Assembly: GCA_022823465.1 (NCBI GenBank)
Contig: JAJEHX010000024.1
Location: 1 to 56,798, forward strand
Origin: Candidatus Latescibacterota bacterium
Lineage (GTDB): Bacteria; JAAXHH01
Direction of reading: 5' to 3'
DNA: 56,798 nt
In this document: positions 9,669-17,996 of the stretch, in pieces
Numbering within the stretch: position 1 is the stretch's first letter
Layout of the letters: each line of letters begins with the position of its first letter
Made by a program: the position numbers and the translations under genes
The notes under the pieces: model-generated
What the model saw: the letters and a program-made list of their open reading frames with translations, nothing else
Databases searched by the model: none
What the model was told of the DNA's origin: nothing

Positions 9669-9806
9669 AGGCAGAGGGTTCCGTGCACCCGGCGCAGAGG
9701 GTTCCTTACGTCCGAGGCAGAGGGTTCCTTACGTCCGAGACAGAAGGTTCCTTTCACCCGAGGCAGAAGGTTCCTTTCACCCGAGGCAGAGGGTTCCGAT
9801 CATGAT
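9669..9806 (+). repeat. 23-bp tandem repeat array (about 6 copies) in the 5' region of the HTH-citrate synthase
   Basis: Six head-to-tail units of 23 bp starting at 9669, 9692, 9715, 9738, 9761 and 9784. Each begins with a form of AGGCAGAGGGTTCC followed by a more variable tail (TTACGTCCG, TTTCACCCG or similar). The core AGAGGGTTCC is best conserved; the last unit decays into the sequence before the ribosome binding site. A further degenerate half-copy (AGGGGTTCCGTCCAC) lies near 9641. The array would be inside the 5' UTR if the promoter at 9553-9583 is used. Confidence 0.88.
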
Positions 9807-9836
9807 TCACTCACCCGCGACAGGAGGATACGCACC

Positions 9837-11045
9837 GTGAAATACAAGCGCCACCTGACGGCCCTGGAGGCGGCCGGCGCACTGAACGTCAGTCCCTCGA
9901 CGCTGTACTCCTACGTGAGCCGGGGCTTGATCCGCTCCGAAGCGAGCGGGACCGGCAGGCGCAAGAGGTTGTACCGCAGCGAGGACGTCGAACGGTTGAA
10001 GGCCCGGAAGAAGGCGCGCCGGAACCCGGGGTGGGCGGCAAGACAAGTGCTGCACACCGGGGATCCCGTGCTGGAGTCGGCGATTACCCTGATCGCAGAT
10101 GAGGGGTTGTACTACCGGGGACGGGATGTGTTGCATCTCGCGTCCGCCGAATCCTTCGAACGCGTCGCAGCCCTGATCTGGACGGGCGACACGAGGTTCC
10201 GGTTTTCCGTTCCACCCAGGAACATCCTGGATGACAGGGCATCGTGGTCGCGTTTGCGGACGCTCAAGCCCGTCGAACGGTTTCAGGCGCTGCTGCCCCT
10301 GGCGGAGGCCGAAGATTTCGCCGCGTATGACCTTCGGCCGGAAGCGGTCGCGGCCACGGGAATGCGGATACTCTGGTTCCTGACCGCGGTTGCCACGGGG
10401 GAGAACCCCTTGGGGGGCATCGCCCGGGCGGTGAGCAGGGCATGGACGGCGGAAAAGGATGGCGCCGCGGAGTTGATCAACACGACGCTGGTGTTGTTCG
10501 CGGACCACGAACTGAACGTCTCGACGTTTACCGCGCGATGTGCCGCGTCGGCCGGGGCGACGCCTTACAGCGCGGTGGGCGCGGGCCTGGCGGCGCTACG
10601 TGGATACAAGCACGGCGCGGCCCATGAGCGTGTCGAAACGCTCTTTCAGGAGGCGGAAGCCAGCGGCAGCGTGGAACAGACGATCGTAGCCCGTCTTCGG
10701 CGAGGCGAGGGGATTCCCGGTTTCGGGCACGCCGTGTACCGGGACGTGGACCCGAGGGCGAAGCTGCTTTTGGAAATGCTGGAAGCGCGCTTTCCGCGAT
10801 CGAAAGACCTGGCACTCGTCCAAGAGATCATCGAAACCACGCACCGGCTCGTTACAGACCGGTACAACATCGACCTGGCGTTGACGGCGCTGGTGCGCGT
10901 ACTGAACATGCCCGAGGGGAGTGGCATGGCGCTGTTCGCGCTGGGACGTTCCGCCGGCTGGATCGGTCACGTCATAGAGCAGTACGAAAGGGACCGGCTG
11001 ATCCGGCCCAGGGCGAAGTATGTCGGGCAGCGGCCGGTGATTTAG
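9837..11045 (+). CDS. Citrate synthase family protein with N-terminal helix-turn-helix
   Basis: 402 residues. The first ~60 form a MerR/excisionase-like HTH (LTALEAAGALNVSPSTLYSYVSRG, then a basic GRRKRLYRSEDVERLKARKK), followed by a complete citrate synthase domain: ADHELNVSTFTAR, YKHGAAHERV and GFGHAVYRDVDPRAK carry the expected His and Asp residues. It could be a DNA-binding enzyme or a citrate-pathway sensor. Start is GTG at 9837, chosen because AGGAGG sits 9 nt upstream; the open frame continues upstream only through the repeat array, which is unlikely to be translated. It is divergent from the leuB-citrate synthase pair and may regulate itself and/or those genes. HTH-citrate synthase fusions are known as an annotated family; their function is poorly defined. 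Confidence 0.88.
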   Translation: MKYKRHLTALEAAGALNVSPSTLYSYVSRGLIRSEASGTGRRKRLYRSEDVERLKARKKARRNPGWAARQVLHTGDPVLESAITLIADEGLYYRGRDVLHLASAESFERVAALIWTGDTRFRFSVPPRNILDDRASWSRLRTLKPVERFQALLPLAEAEDFAAYDLRPEAVAATGMRILWFLTAVATGENPLGGIARAVSRAWTAEKDGAAELINTTLVLFADHELNVSTFTARCAASAGATPYSAVGAGLAALRGYKHGAAHERVETLFQEAEASGSVEQTIVARLRRGEGIPGFGHAVYRDVDPRAKLLLEMLEARFPRSKDLALVQEIIETTHRLVTDRYNIDLALTALVRVLNMPEGSGMALFALGRSAGWIGHVIEQYERDRLIRPRAKYVGQRPVI

Positions 11046-11118
11046 TAGCTTGATCGTCTTCGCTGGCGGAGGGGACCGGAGCAGACTAATCTCTACGGAC
11101 CATCTACGGACGGACCAT

Positions 11119-11364
11119 CTACGGCGTTACATGAAAAGCACGACCAACAGGCTGAAAACCGGCAACATCTTCCTGTTCCAGTTTTGATCTGATCTCCTCA
11201 AAACGGGTTACAACCTCCGGCGCATATAGGCGTTCGCCACAGTGCAAACAGACTTCGGCGCGGACCGACAAGACTGCGGTATGGTTGCCACCTCTCAGGA
11301 TCTTCTCGACCTCTCTTTCCGCAAGTTCACCACCGCATGCCGGACATTTGTCAAAAGGCTTCAT
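11119..11364 (-). CDS. YgiT-type zinc-finger antitoxin
   Basis: 81 residues with two CxxC pairs (CPACGGE and CLHCGER) forming the YgiT/MqsA-type zinc finger, ending in a short helical tail that may carry part of the DNA-binding region. Such proteins are antitoxins for small DUF4258 or MqsR-like RNase toxins. Here the putative toxin gene ends 5 nt upstream, in the same direction, which is the normal arrangement (toxin first). ATG at 11364 has AGGAGATAG just upstream. Pairing and family are clear; activity is inferred. Confidence 0.8.
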   Translation of the reverse strand: MKPFDKCPACGGELAEREVEKILRGGNHTAVLSVRAEVCLHCGERLYAPEVVTRFEEIRSKLEQEDVAGFQPVGRAFHVTP

Positions 11365-11369
11365 CGATC

Positions 11370-11657
11370 CTATCTCCTTTTACGCCAGTTTATCCAGCGT
11401 GATGGGTCCGGGCGATAGACGGTGATTAGTACTGCCCATTTGTTCGCCTCGTTATACGCCCATACGCTATGGATGGGTGCGCCTCTTGAATTCAAACCAT
11501 GAATCAGACAACTAGGGTATGGATAGTCCGTTGGGTAGTCTTCAATGACTTCACCATTGCGTACGGATTGGAACACATCCTCAGAACTCAACCGATCAGC
11601 TTGTGATTCTTCATCTGCATGGTCAGTAACGTAGTATTTCTGACTTTCTATACACAC
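11370..11657 (-). CDS. DUF4258 family putative toxin
   Basis: About 95 residues: YYVTDHADEESQADRLSSEDV, then NGEVIEDYPTDYPYPSCLIHG and HSVWAYNEANKWAVLITVYRPD, the layout of DUF4258 proteins that pair with YgiT-type antitoxins as type II toxin-antitoxin modules (probable mRNA interferases, by analogy with MqsR). The best start is GTG at 11657, which shares one base with the stop of the upstream phosphatase gene (TAGTG), pointing to translational coupling; an ATG at 11735 would lie inside that gene. The module therefore hangs on the end of an APH-IMPase operon. Confidence 0.72.
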   Translation of the reverse strand: MCIESQKYYVTDHADEESQADRLSSEDVFQSVRNGEVIEDYPTDYPYPSCLIHGLNSRGAPIHSVWAYNEANKWAVLITVYRPDPSRWINWRKRR

Positions 11658-12481
11658 TAATCTGAACCGACTACCGAAATACTCGGAACCAGCGTCCGCT
11701 GTATCGACGCCCACATTTCCCTGTTCGCAGCGCAAAGCAGTCCCTTGCGGTCATCCACCGGGGAGTATCTGGTCCCGTCCAGCCTTCGAACGTAGCCGCC
11801 CGCCTCTTGCGCGATGAGGACGCCCGGCGCGTGGTCCCATATCAGGGTACGGTAGTAGAACAGGAACTGCACTACGTTCTTTGCGAAGGAAGGATAATTA
11901 TGGCCTGCGCATCGGATTCGCCCGATCGATCGAAAGATGCCCGATCCCGCTTCCGCCGCGGGGCGCAGGGAGTCCGGTAGAAACGTCGTCAGGAGCGCGC
12001 CGCGCAGACTGGACAGGGGCTGGGGCGAGGATTCCACGGACAGACGCGTACCGTCTTCGTAGGCGCCGCTTCCTTTTTCAGCACTCGTCATCGTACCGTC
12101 GATCGGATTCAGTATCCAGGCGCCGATGGTCATGCCGCGATGAACCAGACCGAGCATCACGGCAAATGGCGTTTTTCCCGACACGAAGTTCCTGGTTCCG
12201 TCCAGGGGATCGATGACCCACACGGGTGCGTCCGAATGCAGGACAGACAACAGGCCGGGGTTTTCGTGGACGCTTTCCTCGCCCAGGGCCACGGAGCCGT
12301 CAATCAAGCCGGGCAGGCGAGACGCCAGGAAGGACTCGCATCCGCTGTCCGCTATCGTGGTCAGTTCATCGCGCGTTTTTTCCGAAACGTCATCCCGACC
12401 GAGGTTCTGCCAGTAGGGCATGATTTTCCGTTCGGCCGCTTCGCGAAGGAGGGCCTCGACCTGGGCGTGAGGGATATTCAT
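11657..12481 (-). CDS. Inositol monophosphatase family protein
   Basis: 274 residues, Mg2+-dependent sugar- or nucleotide-monophosphate phosphatase of the IMPase/CysQ superfamily. Motifs: GEES (metal-binding Glu), VIDPLDGTRNFV and WDHAPGVLIAQEAGG, all intact. Substrate could be myo-inositol-1-phosphate, histidinol-phosphate or a PAP-type nucleotide; sequence alone does not decide. It follows the APH-like kinase gene by 15 nt and is coupled by TAGTG to the DUF4258 gene. Start ATG at 12481. Confidence 0.87.
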   Translation of the reverse strand: MNIPHAQVEALLREAAERKIMPYWQNLGRDDVSEKTRDELTTIADSGCESFLASRLPGLIDGSVALGEESVHENPGLLSVLHSDAPVWVIDPLDGTRNFVSGKTPFAVMLGLVHRGMTIGAWILNPIDGTMTSAEKGSGAYEDGTRLSVESSPQPLSSLRGALLTTFLPDSLRPAAEAGSGIFRSIGRIRCAGHNYPSFAKNVVQFLFYYRTLIWDHAPGVLIAQEAGGYVRRLDGTRYSPVDDRKGLLCAANREMWASIQRTLVPSISVVGSD

Positions 12482-12496
12482 GGCGAGACCTCGAAG

Positions 12497-13294
12497 CTAC
12501 CAGAATCCCAAATCATGCACTTTTTGATACGCGTTCAGTTTTTCCGGGTCCGGTTCCTCGAGACCATATGCCTTGAAGAACGGGCCGATCCACTCTTCAC
12601 CCAGGTTCCGGCGGATCGTTCCGCGGGCGGCCACGAGATCCAGGTACCGGTCGCCTATCCCGGCGTAGCCCAGGTCGATGTAGCCGCTCAGCCTGCCCTC
12701 CGTGAACAGGACGTTGGGCAGGCAGTAATCGCCGTGGGTAAAGACAAGGTCTTCCTCCCTGGGCACGGCCTCCTTTATATCAGACAGCTTTTCATACAAA
12801 AAGGTTCGGGACTCGCCTTCGGGGATGTCCTCGTCCAGCGCGCCGCTTTCGATCAACCCTTCCGCCCAGGGGATGAATCGCGACATGCGCCAGTCCAGGG
12901 TGCAGGACTCGGTGCTCAGGGCATGTACTTCCCGTAGCCCGCATGCGAACTCTCGCACGAGATTCGCTGGATCGGCGGTCACATCCGGATGAATCCCCGT
13001 GACGCCTTCCATCTGCGTCATGACCAGGTACTGCGTATCGCCTTCGACGTGGAAGCACCGGAGCTCGGGCACGGGGAGCTTGCCCCGCAGCCACGACAGG
13101 GCCACCGTCTCCGTCAGCAGGTCCGATTCCTGCGGTCTCAGCCGGACGTCTCTCGTCTTCAGGATCAGGCCCCTTCTCAGGGGGTGCGTGAAGAGATAAA
13201 CATCCGAGCAGGACTCGGTCCGCAGGTTCCGCCCATCGGACGAGTAGCCCCGCAGGCGATCGCGTACGGGATCCGGGAGATCATCGAATTTCAC
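12497..13294 (-). CDS. APH(3')-like aminoglycoside/small-molecule phosphotransferase
   Basis: 265 residues of the aminoglycoside phosphotransferase fold (protein-kinase-like). An ATP-site Lys lies in LILKTRD; the catalytic loop is HGDYCLPNVL (Asp base, Asn for metal) and the metal-binding Asp is in YIDLGYAGIGDRYLDL, closest to the APH(3') group. It may phosphorylate an aminoglycoside or an unrelated hydroxylated metabolite. Start is GTG at 13294, with the broken phosphoesterase gene ending 8 nt upstream and the IMPase 15 nt downstream, so these form one transcription unit. One of four APH-fold genes in the window. Confidence 0.83.
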   Translation of the reverse strand: MKFDDLPDPVRDRLRGYSSDGRNLRTESCSDVYLFTHPLRRGLILKTRDVRLRPQESDLLTETVALSWLRGKLPVPELRCFHVEGDTQYLVMTQMEGVTGIHPDVTADPANLVREFACGLREVHALSTESCTLDWRMSRFIPWAEGLIESGALDEDIPEGESRTFLYEKLSDIKEAVPREEDLVFTHGDYCLPNVLFTEGRLSGYIDLGYAGIGDRYLDLVAARGTIRRNLGEEWIGPFFKAYGLEEPDPEKLNAYQKVHDLGFW

Positions 13295-13302
13295 TGGTCA
13301 TC

Positions 13303-13808
13303 TCACAAGGGATATCTGCCGCCGAAGAATGTACGGATTATAAACTCCCGCTCGGGAACTTCGCGTTTCTCGAATCCTTGAAACAGCGTGCTATCATCAT
13401 ACGAAATGTGACGGACTTCCAGCTCATATCGATTCTGTCGACATTCGAGCACTGCAAATCGTGCAACTGGCTCAGTATGGCAACCCAGCGATCCCGGGTT
13501 TACATATCTGGCCTTACTCACTATGTCCGAATTCGGATGATGGTGGCCATAGAACACGATATCTGAATCCAGATTACTGAATATCTCATCCAGATCGGCG
13601 GGTTCAGGGTCCCTGATGATGTGCACGAAGTCTCGTCGGGATTCGGTGTGTTCAATAACAACTCGAGGCATTCCGCGGGATACGGCCCGATTCCAATGGA
13701 ATCACCGGTATGGAATATCGCATCGCAACCCTCTCGCCTGATGCCTCGCAGGGCTGCTTGGAGCGCCGGCAGGTTGCCGTGAACATCAGTCAAAACCGCA
13801 ATCTTCAT
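13303..13808 (-). pseudogene. Metallophosphoesterase (YfcE/MJ0936-like), frameshifted with internal deletion
   Basis: The 5' part (from ATG at 13808) reads MKIAVLTDVHGNLPAL...FHTGDSIGIGPYPAEC, the first two metal motifs of a calcineurin-like phosphoesterase. The 3' part, in a different frame, reads FVHIIRDPEPADL...FYGHHHPNSD...YVNPGSLG, the last motifs. Between them the central region with the GNHD motif is missing and the frames do not match (junction near 13650-13670). Total length is about 168 codons against roughly 230-250 in intact relatives. It was probably the first gene of the operon with the APH-like kinase and IMPase. Confidence 0.82.
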
Positions 13809-13934
13809 TTCCTGGGAGTCCGTTACCCCTTTCGTTGCTTCGGTATCCTAAGAGGATCGGTTAGAATAAAGCGGTCGTCGAGGGGAAGGCCAGCGCGCCC
13901 AGCAAGTGGTTTCAGCACGCTTTATAGAATCTGT

Positions 13935-14135
13935 CTATGCCTTCGCCTGATTCATTAAAGAACGAAGGGCTTCATTTACAGAATCGTCGGTGGGAAATGC
14001 CTTTGCAACGTCAGGATGCAGCAATACCAGGTTGGCACCTGATTGGAAGGACTTCAGATACTTTCCCCGGACGCCCGCACCGAGATCTTTATGGCAGTAC
14101 TCGGGGCGGAATCTGTCTGTATCAGCCTTCTTCAT
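13935..14135 (-). CDS. Small antitoxin-like protein
   Basis: 66 residues: RGKYLKSFQSGANLVLLHPDVAKAFPTDDSVNEALRSL. This matches from memory a widespread small family (RGKYxxRYxxGxNxVxLxPDVAxxFPDSxSVNEALR) that usually sits beside a toxin-like gene and is treated as an antitoxin. No toxin partner is recognisable on either side here: the flanking 120-190 bp carry no convincing gene. ATG at 14135 has an AAAGG upstream. Family recalled, function unproven. Confidence 0.6.
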   Translation of the reverse strand: MKKADTDRFRPEYCHKDLGAGVRGKYLKSFQSGANLVLLHPDVAKAFPTDDSVNEALRSLMNQAKA

Positions 14136-14321
14136 AGATATGCCTTTCTCTACATGTCATCATGCGAACGTGTATTATCCTTGTTTTTCCACGGCGGCGG
14201 GATGCGAAACTACCGTATCCCAATCAAACTCTATCTTTCGAAGGTTTCCTTATTTATTGTAACCATTTAACGTATGACTCCAAACACCAATACACCGTCT
14301 TATCTCTTTATGTATGGATTT

Positions 14322-15017
14322 TTACTCTAACCTCGTATTCACCATGGCTACCGCGTCCAATACGTCACGCACGTCGGTTACGGTCGCATCGGGCAGCTCA
14401 TCCGGTGTGCGCGGTTCCATGATGCTGTAACGCCCCCATCGTACCCAGATCGTCTTCATGCCAATTCGTTTCGCAGGGATGATGTCGTTGTCGAGCCGGT
14501 CGCCGATCATGACCGATTCGGACGCTTTCGTGCCTGCGTTGGCAAGGATGGTCTCAAAGAATCGTTGATCCGGTTTCTTGATTCCGATGCTTCCTGATAC
14601 GTCGGTATGTGTGAACCAGCGCAATACGCCGAAGTCTTCAAGGATGTCTGTCACCGAAGCGGGCGCGTTTGCGGCAAGGCCAAGCGTGTATTCGTCCGCC
14701 AACTTTTTAAGTAGTCCGCCTACTCCGGGATAGAGCCGGCTCTCGATCTGCCTTATCTCATCGTAGTGCGAACGCAACTTGCCGGTTATGTCGTTATACA
14801 GACTTACGTCCGGTCTGGCGAAGTGCCAGGTAACAGCATGCAGCGCGCTGGGGACGAACGATCGGACCTTCTCCTTGTCCAGCTGTGTATATTCGTCCCG
14901 CGTCAACTGGAAGCCGAAGCCCCCCAGTACCTTTCTGTGCACCTCCGCCAACGCGTACATCTGCGCTTCGGCATCCAGGATGGTTTCTCCGACATCGAAG
15001 AACAAGGTTGAAATCAA
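14322..15017 (-). CDS. HAD superfamily hydrolase
   Basis: 231 residues. Motif I FFDVGETI (second Asp replaced by Glu-Thr context, as in many HAD proteins of the DxGxT type), motif II LAANAPAS, motif III Lys in KKPD, motif IV IGDRLDNDI. A helical cap lies between motif I and II (about residues 15-90). Probably a phosphatase of a small phosphorylated metabolite. It is divergent from another HAD gene; the ~240-bp gap holds a 21-bp tandem duplication. Start ATG at 15017. Confidence 0.8.
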   Translation of the reverse strand: MISTLFFDVGETILDAEAQMYALAEVHRKVLGGFGFQLTRDEYTQLDKEKVRSFVPSALHAVTWHFARPDVSLYNDITGKLRSHYDEIRQIESRLYPGVGGLLKKLADEYTLGLAANAPASVTDILEDFGVLRWFTHTDVSGSIGIKKPDQRFFETILANAGTKASESVMIGDRLDNDIIPAKRIGMKTIWVRWGRYSIMEPRTPDELPDATVTDVRDVLDAVAMVNTRLE

Positions 15018-15054
15018 CGGTAGACTTTCTCAGAATGACTTGCGTGTTTACATT

Positions 15055-15096
15055 GTGCCATCGATGCAAGTGATTGTACCATCGATACAAGTGATC
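15055..15096. repeat. 21-bp tandem duplication between divergent HAD genes
   Basis: Two adjacent 21-bp units (15055-15075 and 15076-15096) share a core of CCATCGATRCAAGTGAT. Preceding bases (about 15033-15054) may be a third, strongly decayed copy. The core ATCGAT is palindromic, so the pair could be binding sites as well as slippage products. Confidence 0.75.
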
Positions 15097-15256
15097 GGCG
15101 CACCCGGGCGAGAAGCTTACTCACCGATTGGCGTTTCATGCCTCACTGTATACTAAAACTACGCGATTGTCGGATGATGTTCAAGAAAAGGGACGTAGGG
15201 TAAGACCGAAGAACTTAGAAGTGGCTGCTGAATCAGAAGAGAGGCACGCCGGACGC

Positions 15257-15907
15257 ATGGAAAAAGCGATCGTATTTGATTTCGACCTGACGTTAGCTGA
15301 TTCGACAAAAGGCGTGATAGAGTGTGTCAATTTCGCGCTGGATGGGATGGATTTGACCCGGGCCGATGATGAGCGAATCAAGCATACTATCGGTCTGTCC
15401 CTGAGGGCTACCTTTGAAAACCTGACAGGACAAGAACGGAGCGAGAATACAGATGAGTTCATCAGCCGTTACGTCGAACGAGCCGACCAGGTTATGGTGG
15501 ATCTGACGGTTATGTATAACTGTGTTCCGGACACGGCTGCTCAATTGATTGAAACCGGGTTCGAGCTGGGAATCGTGTCGACCAAGTTCCGATACAGAAT
15601 CGTAGATATCCTCGAGCGGGAAGGGCTTTCGGATCGCTTTGGCGTCATCGTGGGTGGAGAAGATGTAACGGAACACAAACCGCATCCCGAAGGATTGTTG
15701 ACCGCCGTGTCCAGGCTGCGAATGCAAACCGGCAACGTGTACTACGTAGGGGACAGTATGGTGGATGCGTTAACGGCCGAACGGGCCGGAATACCTTTTA
15801 TCGCCGTGCTGACAGGTACTACGGGCGAAAACGAATTCAATGAACTCCCCAACATCGCGGTTATCGACGACGTTTCAGCGTTACCCGGCCTGTTCGATGG
15901 TCGGTAG
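15257..15907 (+). CDS. HAD superfamily hydrolase, phosphoglycolate-phosphatase-like
   Basis: 216 residues. Motif I is FDFDLTLADS at the very N-terminus, which fixes the start at ATG 15257 (MEKAIVFDFD); the open frame upstream looks non-coding. Motif II GIVSTKF, motif III Lys in EHKPHPEG, motif IV VGDSMVDALTAERAG. The cap (about 20-85) is alpha-helical, as in subfamily I enzymes such as Gph and PpaX. Substrate unknown. Runs on its own; the next gene downstream is convergent. Confidence 0.82.
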   Translation: MEKAIVFDFDLTLADSTKGVIECVNFALDGMDLTRADDERIKHTIGLSLRATFENLTGQERSENTDEFISRYVERADQVMVDLTVMYNCVPDTAAQLIETGFELGIVSTKFRYRIVDILEREGLSDRFGVIVGGEDVTEHKPHPEGLLTAVSRLRMQTGNVYYVGDSMVDALTAERAGIPFIAVLTGTTGENEFNELPNIAVIDDVSALPGLFDGR

Positions 15908-15974
15908 AAACCCGGTCGCGAATTGGGTTGAGTATACGGATGGCCATTACACGCAGTAACGTTTTTCCCGCTGG

Positions 15975-16811
15975 TTACTCCGCACGCCACTCCCCATCAA
16001 AACCCGTATAACCATCGGTATAATGTCGGATACGGCCGGGAAGCCGTTCGGCGAGCGCTGCGGCCGAATCGGGCAGCGGCCAGGGCGCGTCAATGCGCCA
16101 GGCTTTAGGCCGGAACCCGATGCCGCAGGAGTAGCGCCGCTCGCGGGTGGCCATGTTGGCGTGCCAGGTGAGCGCGGCGAAGCAGATCAGGTCGCCGGGA
16201 TCGGCGACGACCGGGACGCAGCCTGGCACGGTCATCGCGTCATAGGGTGTTTCAGGCGTACCGCCCTCGGGGTACAAACCGCTCCGGTTCGGTCCCATGA
16301 CGAACCCCGCGGGGCCGTCCCATTCGGGATAGTGGGATTTCTCGATAACCGCGATGCCGCCGCGATCGGGATGGCTTCCATTGAGGTAGAACCAGCATCC
16401 GCTCGGGATGGGGTACCGGTTCAGGACGTCGTTGGCTTGCTGCGGCTTTTCTATATGTCCGCGGTGGTCCTGGTGCCAGCGGCCCATGCCCTCGCCCGGC
16501 GTGCGCAGTATGGCCGCGGAGCGGTGCAGGCAGAGGTCCGTCGTGCCGTGCACGGTTTGGATGAACTGCATGTAGGCCGGGTTGTCGACCAGGTCCCAGA
16601 CGGGCTCGCTGTCTTCCGCGAAGGCCATGTGATACCGGTTGGACGCCGGCGCCAGGTCGCCATCCGGGTCCAGGTGCCGGTCGATGGAGTTCTTCAAAGC
16701 AGCGACCATATCCTGGTCGATCACTTTCTGAATGACGCAGAATCCGTGTTCATCCAGGCAGGTCAGGGCCGCCTCGAGATCATCGCAATGAAAATGATAG
16801 TTGTAGTCCGG
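15975..16811 (-). CDS. Phytanoyl-CoA dioxygenase (PhyH) family protein
   Basis: 278 residues, Fe(II)/2-oxoglutarate-dependent hydroxylase fold. Facial triad: WHQDHRG (HxD) and the distal His in TWHANMATRERRY, followed by an Arg-rich strand that would bind 2-oxoglutarate. I prefer ATG 16811 (MPDYNYHFHCD) because GGAGG sits 5 nt upstream; a start 33 bp earlier has no ribosome binding site. Substrate unknown; PhyH proteins are greatly expanded in marine uncultured lineages. A second PhyH gene lies at 45.7 kb. Confidence 0.87.
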   Translation of the reverse strand, partial: PDYNYHFHCDDLEAALTCLDEHGFCVIQKVIDQDMVAALKNSIDRHLDPDGDLAPASNRYHMAFAEDSEPVWDLVDNPAYMQFIQTVHGTTDLCLHRSAAILRTPGEGMGRWHQDHRGHIEKPQQANDVLNRYPIPSGCWFYLNGSHPDRGGIAVIEKSHYPEWDGPAGFVMGPNRSGLYPEGGTPETPYDAMTVPGCVPVVADPGDLICFAALTWHANMATRERRYSCGIGFRPKAWRIDAPWPLPDSAAALAERLPGRIRHYTDGYTGFDGEWRAE

Positions 16812-16880
16812 CATGGTCTCCTCCGGGATGATCTCTTCCAGCATGGATCACTAACAACGAGTCGGACCGCTTTGAGTCTC

Positions 16881-17540
16881 TTACGACATTTCTAAAAACC
16901 GCTCAACCTCATCGGGATGGCCGATACAGGTGTACGGGCCGATCTCGGCGGCGGCCCTTTCGAACGTACTGATTTCCGCTTCGGTTTTCGACCACCTGGC
17001 GTCCAGGAACTTTACACCTGCCGCAGTCGCGGCCTCCAGGTCGCTCAAGGAATCACCTATGTAAATCGTCTCTGATGGCGAAGCGCCCAGGTTGGCCATC
17101 GCCTTTACGATGCCCTCGCTATCCGGTTTGGGTTCGGATACGTCGTCATCGAAGACCAGGGTGTCGAAGGGGGGCAGGGGGACATGCCGGAGCGTAATCT
17201 CCCAGGCACCCCGGCTTTTTCCGGTAACGATGCCCATCTTGTTTTCACGACTTCGGAGGGACTTCAACAGATCCTGAACGCCCGGGTAGACGCCGCCGAA
17301 ACAGGTCTCGTGGAGGGCATGGTAGTTAGCCAGAAACCGCTGATGAGCACCGCCCACCTCTTCCTGTGGAACGAAAAACCCCAACAGCCGCGGCTCGGAA
17401 TTCAGCCGGAGGGTCGCAAGCCGCTCTGCGGAAACTTCCTCGTGGCTGATCTCTTCGAGGGTGCGCTCCATGGCCCGTACGTACAGGTCCCAGGTATCAA
17501 TCAGCGTACCGTCCAGGTCGAAGAGCACACATCGAATCAT
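16881..17540 (-). CDS. HAD superfamily hydrolase
   Basis: 219 residues: motif I VLFDLDGTLIDTWDLY, motif II GIVTGKSRG, motif III Lys in SEPKPDSEG, motif IV YIGDSLSDLEAA. Phosphoglycolate/pyrophosphate-phosphatase-like with a helical cap. ATG at 17540 overlaps the stop of the Nudix gene (ATGA), indicating translational coupling in an operon sulfatase-Nudix-HAD. An upstream in-frame ATG at 17636 would lie well inside the Nudix gene and is rejected. Confidence 0.85.
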   Translation of the reverse strand: MIRCVLFDLDGTLIDTWDLYVRAMERTLEEISHEEVSAERLATLRLNSEPRLLGFFVPQEEVGGAHQRFLANYHALHETCFGGVYPGVQDLLKSLRSRENKMGIVTGKSRGAWEITLRHVPLPPFDTLVFDDDVSEPKPDSEGIVKAMANLGASPSETIYIGDSLSDLEAATAAGVKFLDARWSKTEAEISTFERAAAEIGPYTCIGHPDEVERFLEMS

Positions 17541-17995
17541 TTTCCGTTCGAACTCCGCCTGGATACAAGGGCCTCGATAGCCCGGGCCGTGTATTTGTCG
17601 ATCGGAAATGTCAGCGCTTCTTCCGGCGTCGACCACACGTAGTCCTGCGCTTCTTCGTTCATCTCCACATCAGTACAGTCGGTCCTGCAGGCGAAATCCA
17701 GGAAAATAAAGTGCTTCTTCTTCCAGAAGGAGTCGTCGAAAACGAAATCCTGGTAGAGCAGGAATTCCACGTCACGAATCTCGAGCCCGGTTTCTTCCCG
17801 GATCTCCCTTCGCAGCGCCTCCTCCGCCGTCTCCCCGAGTTCGATGTGTCCGCCGGGTATGGTGTACAGGTCTTTGAACTTGTGGGACTTGAGCAGCAGG
17901 ATCCTGCCCTCGGGGTCCTGAATCAGCGCTCCGGCCGTGGGTTCGGGGTATCCTGAGTTACTCAACAGCAGGCTCCAATTAGAAGGCTGATACAC
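17537..17995 (-). CDS. Nudix hydrolase
   Basis: 152 residues. A perfect Nudix box GGHIELGETAEEALRREI followed by REETGLEI (Gx5Ex7REUxEExGU) shows a Mg2+-dependent diphosphohydrolase acting on a nucleoside-diphosphate-linked compound, possibly a damaged nucleotide. Start is GTG at 17995, one base after the stop of the sulfatase gene, and its own stop overlaps the start of the HAD gene, so translation of the three is linked. Substrate cannot be told from sequence. Confidence 0.85.
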   Translation of the reverse strand: MYQPSNWSLLLSNSGYPEPTAGALIQDPEGRILLLKSHKFKDLYTIPGGHIELGETAEEALRREIREETGLEIRDVEFLLYQDFVFDDSFWKKKHFIFLDFACRTDCTDVEMNEEAQDYVWSTPEEALTFPIDKYTARAIEALVSRRSSNGK

Positions 17996-17996
17996 C

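Noticed and set aside
9669-9806. CRISPR array
   Set aside because: Units are directly adjacent without unique spacers and drift in sequence; no cas genes nearby.
9600-9836. N-terminal extension of the HTH-citrate synthase through the repeat array
   Set aside because: The extension is repeat-derived and basic, lacks homology, and a GTG at 9837 has a good ribosome site.
11657-11735. Earlier ATG start for the DUF4258 gene
   Set aside because: It would overlap the IMPase gene by 79 nt; the TAGTG start fits the domain better.
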